Positions 53,374-61,229 of a stretch of 64,000 bases of DNA are shown here, one piece after another (positions within the stretch are counted from its first letter, which is position 1; each line of letters starts with the position of its first letter). Both the position numbers and the translations under genes were made by a program. Below the pieces are notes generated by a model that saw nothing but the letters and a program-made list of their open reading frames with translations, searched no databases and was not told where the DNA came from. The DNA is from Ktedonobacter racemifer DSM 44963. GTDB taxonomy: Bacteria; Chloroflexota; Ktedonobacteria; Ktedonobacterales; Ktedonobacteraceae. The stretch is from positions 2,269,481 to 2,333,480 of the forward strand of contig NZ_ADVG01000001.1 in NCBI RefSeq assembly GCF_000178855.1, given 5' to 3'.

Positions 53374-53912
53374 CTAGAAGGAAGCGTTGGTGATCGGGTC
53401 AGCATCATACTGCCCATAGAGAGAGGGAGAGCGCCATTGCCCTCCCTCTCGGTCCTTCCTCTCTACGCCTGGTTTGCCAGAGGGCCCACATCCCGTCGGA
53501 GTGCTCGGGCAAGAAGGCGAGGATCTCGCGTCCATGGCAACACCCTCTCCACACCAGGGAAAAGGCTGCGGCTGCTGGTTTTCATCACAAAGGTGACAAC
53601 GGTCGCGCAATCATCCCAGCCCGGTACCCGCTCCCCACGCTCAAACCATTCGTCCGGGCCAGCATGAGCAGGCCTGACTCAAACACACAGGTATTATTAT
53701 ATTGAAGGACAGGATTCTTCTCCTACAAACAGGCAAAAACTTGTATAGTGAAGTATATCTCTCAGAGCAGGCAGCCAACCGTCTATTTTATTACCAACTT
53801 CAGCCAGGGGAAGAAGCCTCGCGCCTCATGTGTTATAGAGAAGTAAGCAGTCAAGCTTATAGTAGAAGTGAGGCCTTCAGCCGTTCCATCTATACCATAC
53901 AGGAGGTCTAGC
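53374..53912. other. 540-bp stretch without a convincing gene
   Basis: Only short open frames with no family resemblance were seen, including one from a TTG at 53702 ending at 53911 with no ribosome binding site. A GGAGGGAGAG/CTCCCTCTC inverted repeat near 53425-53450 could end the UvrA-like transcript. The downstream part should hold the redoxin promoter. Confidence 0.4.
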
Positions 53913-54485
53913 ATGCGAGCAGATATCGTTCCCGGTGCGCAATTTCCCGACTATGAACTGACCGATCACACCAGAACCCGGCGTAAGCTTAGTGAGCTAC
54001 AGGGCATTGACCCGATGATCCTGATTCTCTCACGTGGACACTACTGTCCCAAAGATCATCAGCAACACCTGGAGCTGGCCGCGTTCTATCCCAAAATAGC
54101 CGTCGCTTATACACAGATCGTGACTATCTCGACGGATAATATTCTGGAGTCAAACGAATTTCGCAGCGCAGTGGGGGCGCAATGGACCTTCCTCTCCGAT
54201 TCAGGTCGCAAGATTCAGCAAGACCTGGATATCCAGGAATACACCGATCCCCACCATAATCCAATGATCCCGCATACCATCGTACTAGAGCCAGGGCTGA
54301 TTATCTACAAGATCTACAATGGCTACTGGTTCTGGGGCCGCCCGTCACCTGACGATCTCCGTCAAGACTTACGCGCTATTATGCAGAAGACGCGCCCTGA
54401 CTGGGATCTCGCTAAACCCGGGCTCCGCGAGAACTGGGAGGGCGACAAGACCTTACATTATCCCTACAAGGCAGCCAGGCAGTAA
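53913..54485 (+). CDS. Peroxiredoxin-like (redoxin/AhpC-TSA fold) protein
   Basis: The 190-residue protein opens MRADIVPGAQFPDYELTDH, as in redoxin-fold proteins. The putative peroxidatic cysteine is in ILSRGHYCPKDHQQHLEL; TFLSDSGRKIQQDLDI and PHTIVLEPGLIIYKIYNGY are later fold strands. The second residue of a CxxC is absent (CPKD), so a one-cysteine or atypical mechanism is expected. AGGAGG lies 6 bp before the ATG at 53913, which rules out an upstream start. Confidence 0.82.
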   Translation: MRADIVPGAQFPDYELTDHTRTRRKLSELQGIDPMILILSRGHYCPKDHQQHLELAAFYPKIAVAYTQIVTISTDNILESNEFRSAVGAQWTFLSDSGRKIQQDLDIQEYTDPHHNPMIPHTIVLEPGLIIYKIYNGYWFWGRPSPDDLRQDLRAIMQKTRPDWDLAKPGLRENWEGDKTLHYPYKAARQ

Positions 54486-54495
54486 TCTTGTGGAC

Positions 54496-54540
54496 AAAGA
54501 GTATGCCGCCCCTGGCTTCGCCAGGGGCGGCATACTCTTT
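54496..54540 (+). terminator. Hairpin terminator (21-bp arms, TTC loop)
   Basis: Perfect arms 54496-54516 and 54520-54540 are followed by TATTTC; the stem ends in TTT. It lies 10 bp past the redoxin stop. It is the best-formed intrinsic terminator among the long hairpins here. Confidence 0.85.
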
Positions 54541-54674
54541 TATTTCAGCAGGAGAAACGTTAAAGGATAGAGCAAAGTATTGGAGTGAGACAACGCAAGA
54601 GGAACGACGCGATACGGTAGGAGGATTGCTTATGGGAGAAGGACTCATCTACGACCTGGAACGGCAAACAATTG

Positions 54675-54938
54675 TAGGGCTCTCCCAAAACCCAACGTCT
54701 TGCCCATATTGGCCTTAGTGCTACGTTCCTTAAATGCGATAAGAAAAAAGTAGTCGACGGCGACGGGGTGACAGAGGAGGTCATCCCCAGATCCAGGGCT
54801 TGGCACACGCATTGTGACCAGCGAGAAGAGGCATTCCTTTTGCGAGATGAGGAAATGCCATTGCGGCAGGTTGCTAAGCGATTTGGGATGAATCCAGAAT
54901 CGCTGAGGCGACTGGTCAAGCGGCATAAACACGCATAA
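54675..54938 (+). pseudogene. Helix-turn-helix gene remnant
   Basis: A frame without a start codon ends at TAA 54936-54938 and reads EMPLRQVAKRFGMNPESLRR then LVKRHKHA, a clear helix-turn-helix like those of transposase or regulator N-termini. An overlapping frame upstream starting MGEGLIYDLERQT may be the other part after a frameshift. The surrounding kilobase 54541-55516 otherwise holds only a small hairpin at 54944-54965 and the MITE-like repeat. Confidence 0.4.
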
Positions 54939-55332
54939 AAAAACACCGACACTGTGAAGTGTCGGCGTATCCCACTAGGGATACTCAGACGGAACCAACA
55001 GGTTCTGAACCACCGATCGCATCTGTCCTTGATCCCCTTTGAGAAGTTGTTTTCTGATCGCAATGATATTCTGATCTCTACACCGAAATCGAGTGCTGAT
55101 TATGCCCACTCTAATGATACCTTTAACCAGGCGCTCGATAATCCAGCCATTATTTCCTTTGCTCAGCAACACCCGAACCATTTCGACGACGGAATGTCTT
55201 CGTCAGTGAAAGTGTGCTTGATAACAAGTATGAACTGCAACCCACCTTCGACTCGAAACCCAGATGATCCATCTGATCGGACCAGGACCTCCAGAAACTC
55301 TCAGAGAGAAGAGAGACGAACGCGTAAACACA

Positions 55333-55492
55333 GGTATTGTCAACTTAAAAAATCCTGTTGTTGAGCTTTCACCATTGGCTCCCCACTGCGGAAGATTTTG
55401 TAGAAAATGTTCCCTGAAAATAGCGAAGCTTCACCACTTTTCCCTTATTTCTCTACTATAATCTCTACAATTTTCCTTAAGTTGACAATACC
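55333..55492. repeat. 160-bp MITE-like element with 16-bp terminal inverted repeats
   Basis: GGTATTGTCAACTTAA at 55333-55348 is repeated inverted as TTAAGTTGACAATACC at 55477-55492. The first ~125 bp are nearly identical, in inverted orientation, to 58289-58413. No coding potential. A target duplication was not recognisable. Confidence 0.8.
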
Positions 55493-55516
55493 ATCTATAT
55501 GACGAATTCGATCCTG

Positions 55517-56605
55517 TCAATGAGAACGGTAACCTTGCGCTTCCACCAGGAGTTCGCGAACGCGGGGGACCACTTGTGTGCCGTAAAGCTCTATGGCAGT
55601 CATAAGGGATTGCTGCGAGAGACCTATCATCCCGTACTTCAGGTCGAAGCGGGCCGCGCCGAGAGCGGGGAGATTGGCCGCGATTTTCTGGGCAACGGTC
55701 TCTGGCGACCCCACATAGAGCGCTCCCTCTGGCCCAATATCATGAAGAAAGCCTTCCCTGGTCGGGATGGCGAAGCCGCGGATCTTGCTCATCCTGCGGA
55801 CGGCCTCCTGCCAACGCGGCCAGAACTCTTCGCGAGCCTCCTCGTCGGTCGCGGCGACATGACCCGGCGCGTGTATGCCCACCGGCAACGGAGGGCGCCC
55901 GAAACGCTCCAGGGCTTGCTGGAACAGTTGTGAGAAAGGCGCGAAGCGTAGCGGGGACCCGCCGATGATAGCGAGCATCAGCGAGAAGCCATGGCGTGCG
56001 GCGCGGATGACCGACTGAGGGCTTCCGCCAACACCGATCCACACGGGAAACGGTCTGAATTCCACGTGCGGTACCACATCCTGGTTGTGGAGCGACGCGC
56101 GGGTCTTGCCCTGCCAGGTGATGGGACTGCCCTTGACAAGCTCAGCGAAAAGGCTGGTCTTCTCCTCGAAGAGCTCATCGTAGTCGGCAAGATCGTAGCC
56201 GAAGAGAGGGAACGAATCGATGCTGGAGCCTCGTCCAAGGATGACCTCTGCCCGACCGGCGGAGATAGCGTTGAGTGTGGAGTAGCGCTGAAATACCCGG
56301 ACCGGATCGTCCGAGCTCAAGACCGTGACGGCCGACCCGAGATGGATGCGGGAGGTGCGTGCAGCGATCGCGCCAAGCACCACGTCGGCAGCCGACAGCG
56401 GGTAGTCACCGGTATGGTGTTCGCCAATCCCGAAGAAATCCACGCCGGCCTGGTCGGCAAGGACCCCCTGTTCAACGATGTCGCGGATGTTCTGAGCGTG
56501 CGAGAGTGGGCGGTCATCCTCGTTGTGTGCGATATCGCCGAAGGTGTCAAGGCCCAGGATAAGTGGAAACTGTACGGATGCAGCACTGGATGGTGTTGTT
56601 GTCAT
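55517..56605 (-). CDS. LLM-class flavin-dependent oxidoreductase
   Basis: The 362-residue luciferase-like monooxygenase-fold enzyme uses reduced FMN or F420. It has GLDTFGDIAH, FFGIGEHHTGDY, LGSAVTVLSSDDPVRVFQ, EVILGRGSSIDSFPLFGYDL and VWIGVGGSPQS, as in the bacterial luciferase-like family. The substrate is unknown. The gene is visibly more GC-rich than its neighbours, which hints at transfer from a high-GC donor. It lies 24 bp from a MITE-like repeat at its 3' end and behind a truncated MarR-like fragment at its 5' end. Confidence 0.88.
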   Translation of the reverse strand: MTTTPSSAASVQFPLILGLDTFGDIAHNEDDRPLSHAQNIRDIVEQGVLADQAGVDFFGIGEHHTGDYPLSAADVVLGAIAARTSRIHLGSAVTVLSSDDPVRVFQRYSTLNAISAGRAEVILGRGSSIDSFPLFGYDLADYDELFEEKTSLFAELVKGSPITWQGKTRASLHNQDVVPHVEFRPFPVWIGVGGSPQSVIRAARHGFSLMLAIIGGSPLRFAPFSQLFQQALERFGRPPLPVGIHAPGHVAATDEEAREEFWPRWQEAVRRMSKIRGFAIPTREGFLHDIGPEGALYVGSPETVAQKIAANLPALGAARFDLKYGMIGLSQQSLMTAIELYGTQVVPRVRELLVEAQGYRSH

Positions 56606-56686
56606 GTCTATGCTCTCTTTCTGATATGGGGTCTAAGCGAGTCGGTGCTGGCCTACGATGCCTCGGCGCGGACCGCAAGCTCAAAT

Positions 56687-56851
56687 TCAGTTCGGTGTAA
56701 CGACGCGCCGAAGACAGGGCTCCCTTGGCTTCGCACCCAGAATCCCTCGAAGCTCGGCTGTCGTATCGAGCAGGGAACGCCAGGTCACCAGCTCCCGAGC
56801 CGTCAGACGCTGCAGCATTACCGCACCAGCAGCCATTTCATCGTCAAGCAT
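56687..56851 (-). pseudogene. Truncated MarR-like N-terminal fragment
   Basis: A 54-codon frame with a good ribosome binding site (AGGAGGTC) reads MLDDEMAAGAVMLQ and then RLTARELVTWRSLLDTTAEL, similar to the first helix region of MarR regulators that often accompany LLM enzymes. It stops after RRVVTPN, before the DNA-binding domain. It is probably the stump of a regulator lost during rearrangement, though a genuine small protein cannot be excluded. Confidence 0.4.
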
Positions 56852-56891
56852 GTCGCAGACCTCCTCATTGGGCGCCGGGCGCCTTCATCGG

Positions 56892-56945
56892 ATCCCTACT
56901 ACTATTAACATGCCATACTTATGGCATGTTAATAGTAGTAGGGAT
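56892..56945. repeat. Perfect palindrome (26-bp arms, 2-nt spacer)
   Basis: Arms 56892-56917 and 56920-56945 pair perfectly around CT and are AT-rich. It lies 33 bp past the LUD gene stop (minus strand) and 40 bp before the MarR-like fragment. A terminator for LUD is likely. Confidence 0.8.
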
Positions 56946-56978
56946 AACACAGGTTAAGCAGGGCTGTGCTAGATGGGT

Positions 56979-57614
56979 CTAGAAGCCAAGGTTCTCATTG
57001 ACCAGAATGACAGAAATGCGTCCAGGGAAAATTTCCCGATTGACGATCAGCAGTTTGTTCACCGCGCTATTGACGTCATAGGCATTGAGAGCCCGCTCGT
57101 CTTCAAGTGGCAGTGTGTATTCATGAATGCGGCGGATGCCCTCGTTGAGGTTCGCAACCAGCTTCTGTGTACCGACCACGTAGATAACCTTCGCGGCGCC
57201 AGACACACCAGGCCCTATTTGGCTTCCGCTCATTGAAGCAATCATCAACTGGCCCTGCTCTGTGACTGCGTGTACACTGGCGACAAGTACATCAGGCGCG
57301 GCACCCAGCTGACGTTTGGCACGCTCCTGTCCCTCTTGATCGAGCCCAATCAGGCGATTGCGCACGACATCATAGCGACCGGATGACTCAATCTCAGTAG
57401 CAACTCCAATCTGGTCAAGTGTACGAGATGTCGCATTGAAAACCTCAGCGCCATTGGGGATCAGCTCGAAAACCTTCTTGCGTGCCTCCTCAGCGTTAGC
57501 GACCACGAAGGTCCGCATACCATTGGCGGTGAGGGCCTCGGCGGTTTTCGCCACGCGCTCCAGAGGTGCAAGATAACGAAATTCCGTATTCGGTACCAAT
57601 TGAGATTTGCCCAT
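56979..57614 (-). CDS. LUD-domain protein (LutC-like)
   Basis: The 211-residue protein has the LUD fold of lactate-utilisation and related proteins: FVVANAEEARKKVFELI, EVFNATSRTLDQIG, DVLVASVHAVTEQGQLMIAS and KVIYVVGTQKLVANLNEGIRR. Similar single-domain proteins often stand alone, with no lutA or lutB, as here. The function is not established. The ATG at 57614 follows GGAG. A large palindrome about 100 bp upstream may be its MarR operator. Confidence 0.8.
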   Translation of the reverse strand: MGKSQLVPNTEFRYLAPLERVAKTAEALTANGMRTFVVANAEEARKKVFELIPNGAEVFNATSRTLDQIGVATEIESSGRYDVVRNRLIGLDQEGQERAKRQLGAAPDVLVASVHAVTEQGQLMIASMSGSQIGPGVSGAAKVIYVVGTQKLVANLNEGIRRIHEYTLPLEDERALNAYDVNSAVNKLLIVNREIFPGRISVILVNENLGF

Positions 57615-57716
57615 GTCTATAACTCCTTTACCGATCTGGAGCAAAGGGCCTTCCTACGAAGAAAGTTTCTCTTTGCTCTTGACTTTCTTTCTCTAGAACT
57701 CTCATCGGAGATACAG

Positions 57717-57760
57717 TTTTTTGTCAAATTCGTTTATAGTTAAACGAATTTGACAAAAAA
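57717..57760. promoter_or_regulatory. 20-bp-arm palindrome, probable MarR operator upstream of LUD
   Basis: Arms 57717-57736 and 57741-57760 pair perfectly around TAGT. The half-site AAACGAATTTGACA matches AAACTAATTTGACA (58233-58246) in the MarR gene's own promoter at 13 of 14 positions. It begins 3 bp past the MarR stop, so it could also end the MarR transcript. Confidence 0.6.
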
Positions 57761-57762
57761 AA

Positions 57763-58200
57763 TTAGTCGGGTCCAAGATTCCGATTCAGGGTGAATAACA
57801 ACTGATGGAGGTCACGTTGATCTTCAGGCGTGGCGAACGCCATATACTCAGCAACCAACTTCTCCTGTTCTGGGACCACCTGTGCGGCCAGCGCACTGCC
57901 ACGTTCTGTCAAAGAGACCACATGCATGCGGCCATCCTCCGGGTCAGACCGTCGCTGGACTAAATCGCGACACTCCAAACGGTTGAGTAGCCCGACAATA
58001 TTTCCTTTCGTTACAAACAGCAGGTCGGCCAACCGTTGCTGTGAGATGTCAGGAAACGCCTGAAGATGAGCCAGCACCGCGAATTGTGCAGGTGTGAGGT
58101 CATAGTGTTCCAGATGCTTTGTAAGGTGTTTTTCAACCTTAAACCTGACGCGGTTAAGGTGCAGCCATGTCCGTACACCAAGGTTGAGTTCATGCTTCAT
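57763..58200 (-). CDS. MarR-family transcriptional regulator
   Basis: The 145-residue winged-helix protein has LTPAQFAVLAHLQAFPDISQ, QRLADLLFVTKGNIVGLLNR (recognition helix) and a DPEDGRMHVVSLTERG wing. MarR dimers usually repress their own gene and a neighbour and release DNA on ligand binding. The ATG at 58200 gives the normal family length. Its promoter carries a half-site also found as a full palindrome before the LUD gene, so both are likely controlled by it. Confidence 0.9.
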   Translation of the reverse strand: MKHELNLGVRTWLHLNRVRFKVEKHLTKHLEHYDLTPAQFAVLAHLQAFPDISQQRLADLLFVTKGNIVGLLNRLECRDLVQRRSDPEDGRMHVVSLTERGSALAAQVVPEQEKLVAEYMAFATPEDQRDLHQLLFTLNRNLGPD

Positions 58201-58227
58201 GCATCGCCCCCTGTCTTTGATAGTTGA

Positions 58228-58256
58228 AGTATAAACTAATTTGACACTCCTGTCAA
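58228..58256 (-). promoter_or_regulatory. MarR gene promoter with embedded operator half-site
   Basis: On the minus strand, TTGACA (58251-58256), a 17-bp spacer and TATACT (58228-58233) form a consensus promoter. The spacer contains TGTCAAATTAGTTT, which matches the arm of the palindrome at 57717-57760, so repressor binding would block RNA polymerase. Confidence 0.7.
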
Positions 58257-58288
58257 GGAGGAGGAAGCATGGGTAAGCAAGACGCATG

Positions 58289-58413
58289 TAGAGAAATAAG
58301 GGAAAAGTGGTGACGCTTCCCTGTTTTCAGGGGACGTTTTCTACAAAATCATCCGCAAAATGGGGAGCCAATGGTGAAAGCTCAACAACAGAATTTTTTA
58401 AGTTGACAATACC
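58289..58413. repeat. Second, end-truncated copy of the MITE-like repeat (inverted)
   Basis: This segment is almost identical to 55333-55457 in reverse orientation and ends with TTAAGTTGACAATACC at 58398-58413. The other terminal repeat is missing. The ~590-bp stretch 58201-58794 otherwise holds the MarR promoter, a short frame from an ATG at 58538 without homology, and the left end of the IS630-type transposon. Confidence 0.8.
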
Positions 58414-58794
58414 TGTAAAAGTGGGAAAAATCATCCCAGGAAAATTGCTCATCTGGTTCCATAACATTTTCCCTTTTATACTTCCTCTCAGCCGGTTGGT
58501 CCTCTGATTATCCAGGAGAAGGGAGATACATACTAGAATGAGTGTTCGTGTCAGGATGCGTGTGCCTCTACATGATTATCACATGCGTCCTCCTTCCTGG
58601 GGAACAGAGGGCTCTCTTGAAAGTCATACAAAAATCGTTCCTCCTGAGTACCAACAGACGTTGAGACTTTGCAGACTACAGCGGCGTCCAGAAGGATTGC
58701 GCTCCAGTGAGCGTTGCTGAATGATGTTCCGCCATCGTCTCCTCATCAGCATGGACAGATCGCGGTTCTGGTCGAGGGAGGGCAACGATCTCGG

Positions 58795-60030
58795 TCACTG
58801 ATCGTTGCGTTCAACGTGCCTGAGAAGCACCTGGTGCGTTTGGACCGCCCATGCCGTTTGTGGATTGAGGCGCAATACCTGTTCGCAGGCATGAAGCGCT
58901 TCCTGAGAACGCCCGCTTTGCACCAGTAGCTTGCCTTGAGCGATGTATGCAGGCAAGTAGTCCGGATCGAGCTGGAGCGTCTGTTCAAACGCCCCGAGTG
59001 CTTCCTGGATGCGTCCAAGACGAAGCAGGGCAAGACCTTGGTAGTAATGAAGCATGGCATCGTCAGGATTGCGACGGAAGATCTGATCAAAGACGGCAAG
59101 CGCCTCGCAGTAGCGCTCGGCTTCGAAGAAGAGAGCCCCTTTCTCATAGAATAGCGAGAGATCTTCGGGTGTAAGATGGATAAGCTGACCGAAGATAATC
59201 AAAGCTTCTTCATACCGTCCCAACGCTTGCAACGCTTGACCTTTTTTGCGGTGAGCAAAGAGATTATCAGGTTGCAAGCGTAGCACCTGTTTAAAAGCTT
59301 CCAGGGCCTCTTCGTACCGATGGCGATCCAAGCTCCAGGGACGATGGGTGCCGTACGGATTGAGAACATGCCGATTGAGCGCATAAAACTGCTTGGACGC
59401 CCAGGCGGCCTCGTTCAGATCTGTTTCCTCTTCTTGCTTGCGCCGTGCTGCAAGGCGTCGTAACCCTTGAAGAAGGAGACTATGGCCACGGGCTCGTGCG
59501 ATCCGGAGGGCCTCCCATTCGTTGGGTTCTGGTTCCTGCTGGTGCTCATCTTCTTGGGCCTCGTCCTCCTCGATCTCGTGTCCCGTTTTTTTCAGGTAGA
59601 CTTTCCCGGCAACATATGCACTTCCTTCAAAATCTGGAAGCCATCTGGGGCGAAACCAGGTGGGGATATCTGCTAATCCCTTTGCTGGCTTTGAATGCGC
59701 GTGAATCAAAGGGAGAAGGTTTGCTGAAGCGTGGGATGCCAGGGTGTAGGCATCGTTTCCCTGCATGATGATCCAGGACAGAAAGTAGTGCCAGCTATCG
59801 TCTCCCCAGGTGTAATGCCGATTGAGCAGCAGTTGTCGCAGGGATTGGGATGGGAACAGATCGTTGGATAAGGAACGGAAGCGTTGGTCAAAGGCTCGAA
59901 TCTGCTCAGGCGAAAGGGCATGCAGCCCATAAGCGAGCCGCTGCGTTTGCTCCTGTTGAGTTGTAGCTTGTCTGGTTTGCTCAATCACTGCCCAAAAGGG
60001 CTGTTCCTCCATCGGAAAAGGTGCGTTCAT
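58795..60030 (-). CDS. DUF4240 and TPR-repeat protein (transposon passenger)
   Basis: The 411-residue protein has an N-terminal DUF4240-like domain (FWAVIEQTRQ, LRQLLLNRHYTWGDDSWHYF, WIIMQGNDAYTLA). An acidic linker follows, then about five TPR units from residue ~250 (YEEALEAFKQVLRLQPDNL, YEEALIIFGQLIHLTPEDL, IQEALGAFEQTLQLDPDYL). TPRs bind protein partners; the DUF4240 role is unknown. AAGGAG lies 8 bp before the ATG at 60030. It sits 67 bp downstream of the transposase within the same pair of terminal repeats. Confidence 0.82.
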   Translation of the reverse strand: MNAPFPMEEQPFWAVIEQTRQATTQQEQTQRLAYGLHALSPEQIRAFDQRFRSLSNDLFPSQSLRQLLLNRHYTWGDDSWHYFLSWIIMQGNDAYTLASHASANLLPLIHAHSKPAKGLADIPTWFRPRWLPDFEGSAYVAGKVYLKKTGHEIEEDEAQEDEHQQEPEPNEWEALRIARARGHSLLLQGLRRLAARRKQEEETDLNEAAWASKQFYALNRHVLNPYGTHRPWSLDRHRYEEALEAFKQVLRLQPDNLFAHRKKGQALQALGRYEEALIIFGQLIHLTPEDLSLFYEKGALFFEAERYCEALAVFDQIFRRNPDDAMLHYYQGLALLRLGRIQEALGAFEQTLQLDPDYLPAYIAQGKLLVQSGRSQEALHACEQVLRLNPQTAWAVQTHQVLLRHVERNDQ

Positions 60031-60097
60031 AGGCATTGCTCCTTGAAGGATATTCACCTTCCTGGTCGTTTTGGCTCTCTATTCTCTCTCCGTGTGC

Positions 60098-61105
60098 TCA
60101 TTGCGGTAACTCACTCCGCCTTTCGTACTTCACGGCTTCTGGTTCCCTTCTTGTTGCGCCATCCAGGAGCGTCGAAGGCGTAGGATAGCCACAATGCAGA
60201 AACCAGCCGAGCGCATCGGCAGGAGTAATGCGAGGCAATACCTCAATGATCGCGTCTTGGAGCGCCTCGCGCGTACGAGCGCCGACCCGTCGCAAGATCG
60301 TTTTCAATTTGGAAAACGCTCCCTCTATCGGGGAGAAATCAGGCGAGTAGGCAGGCAGAAACAGGAGTTGGCATCCTCGGGCTTCGATGGCCTCTTTGAC
60401 CCGAGGCCCCAGGTGTATCGAGAGATTGTCCAGGATCACGATCTGGCCTTCGCGCAAGCTGGGAGCCAGGATTTGCTCGATGTAGGTCTCAAAGGCGGCG
60501 GCATCAGCTGCGCCATCCAGCGGCATCGATTCGCCCATGCCTTGCACCGACAACGAGGCAATTAATGTCAAATTCGCCCCGTAGTTGCGGGGAACCGTAC
60601 CGATGGCCCGCTTTCCTTGCGGAGCATAGGCATACAGCGGCGTCATGTTGATCCGCGAACCCGTCTCATCCACGATGACCAGATCTTGGGTGGGCAACTG
60701 CTTGGCTTGCTCCTGCCAGACGGCGCGTTCCGCTTCATCCTGTTCGCTGGCTCTCAGAATCTTTTTTTTTCGCGTCCAGCCTAAAGCCATTCTGGCACGG
60801 CTGATGGAAGCGGGGCTGACCTTGGTGCCGGTCCTGGCTTCCCACATCTGGCAGTGCTGCTCTCGGGTCGCATCGGGGTTGGCCTCTAACTGGTCGAGCA
60901 AGCCAGCCTGCAAGGCCGCTCCTTTGATGCTGGGACGACCAGGGATTGGTTGGGGCAAGACATGCCCCCTCTCTCGTCGCGCTTTGAGATAGCGTTTGAT
61001 GGTGGCGGTGGAAATGGCAAACATCTCTGCAACTTCGGCCTGCTTTTTTCCTTGGCCGATGGCTCGCAGCACGCGTTGACGTAGGTCTTGAGAATAGGCT
61101 TTCAC
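60098..61105 (-). CDS. IS630-family DDE transposase
   Basis: The 335-residue transposase has an N-terminal helix-turn-helix (KKQAEVAEMFAISTATIKRY), a second helix-turn-helix region and a DDE catalytic domain with D in VIVDETGSRI, D in VILDNLSIH and E in SPDFSPIEGAFSKLK. All three acidic residues are present, so it is probably active. The start is a GTG with no clear Shine-Dalgarno. The gene is a single continuous frame, unlike some IS630 members that use frameshifting. Confidence 0.95.
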   Translation of the reverse strand: MKAYSQDLRQRVLRAIGQGKKQAEVAEMFAISTATIKRYLKARRERGHVLPQPIPGRPSIKGAALQAGLLDQLEANPDATREQHCQMWEARTGTKVSPASISRARMALGWTRKKKILRASEQDEAERAVWQEQAKQLPTQDLVIVDETGSRINMTPLYAYAPQGKRAIGTVPRNYGANLTLIASLSVQGMGESMPLDGAADAAAFETYIEQILAPSLREGQIVILDNLSIHLGPRVKEAIEARGCQLLFLPAYSPDFSPIEGAFSKLKTILRRVGARTREALQDAIIEVLPRITPADALGWFLHCGYPTPSTLLDGATRREPEAVKYERRSELPQ

Positions 61106-61158
61106 GCAGACAGTGTATCATAGATCAACCCTTCTGGACACCGCTGTAGTGGGCATGA

Positions 61159-61204
61159 CTAGAGCCATGCTGGAAAGAATGAATTCTTTCCAGCATGGCT
61201 CTAG
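61159..61204. terminator. Perfect hairpin (22-bp arms, 2-nt spacer) after ABC operon
   Basis: Arms 61159-61180 and 61183-61204 pair perfectly around GA. It lies 25 bp past the ABC ATPase stop (minus strand) and 10 bp outside the transposon TA flank, so the transposon inserted just beyond it. Confidence 0.75.
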
Positions 61205-61229
61205 ATGCATATGACCAGAAGTGAAGCCG

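Larger units (their letters stand above)
58679..61146 (-). mobile_element. IS630-type transposon with passenger gene
   Basis: The ends are 21-bp inverted repeats (CAGCGGYGTCCAGAAGG core; 58679-58699 and 61126-61146, two mismatches), each flanked outside by TA (58677-58678 and 61147-61148). TA flanking is the hallmark of IS630/Tc1-mariner insertion. Inside are a DDE transposase gene and a DUF4240-TPR gene on the same strand. The 2468-bp length is roughly twice that of a normal IS630 element. Confidence 0.85.

Noticed and set aside
53702..53911. 69-codon frame before the redoxin gene
   Set aside because: TTG start with no Shine-Dalgarno, no homology, and it ends inside the redoxin ribosome binding site.
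55991..56908. Plus-strand frame of 305 codons opposite the LLM gene
   Set aside because: It arises from the high GC content of the LLM gene and shows no domain, while the minus strand has clear LLM motifs.
58538..58720. 60-codon frame at the left end of the IS630-type transposon
   Set aside because: The reading continues into the transposon end and has no family resemblance; it could be a gene cut by the insertion but nothing supports it.
1119..61204. The series of palindromes as a CRISPR array or one mobile repeat family
   Set aside because: Each palindrome has a different sequence and they are not regularly spaced, so neither a CRISPR array nor copies of one element fits.
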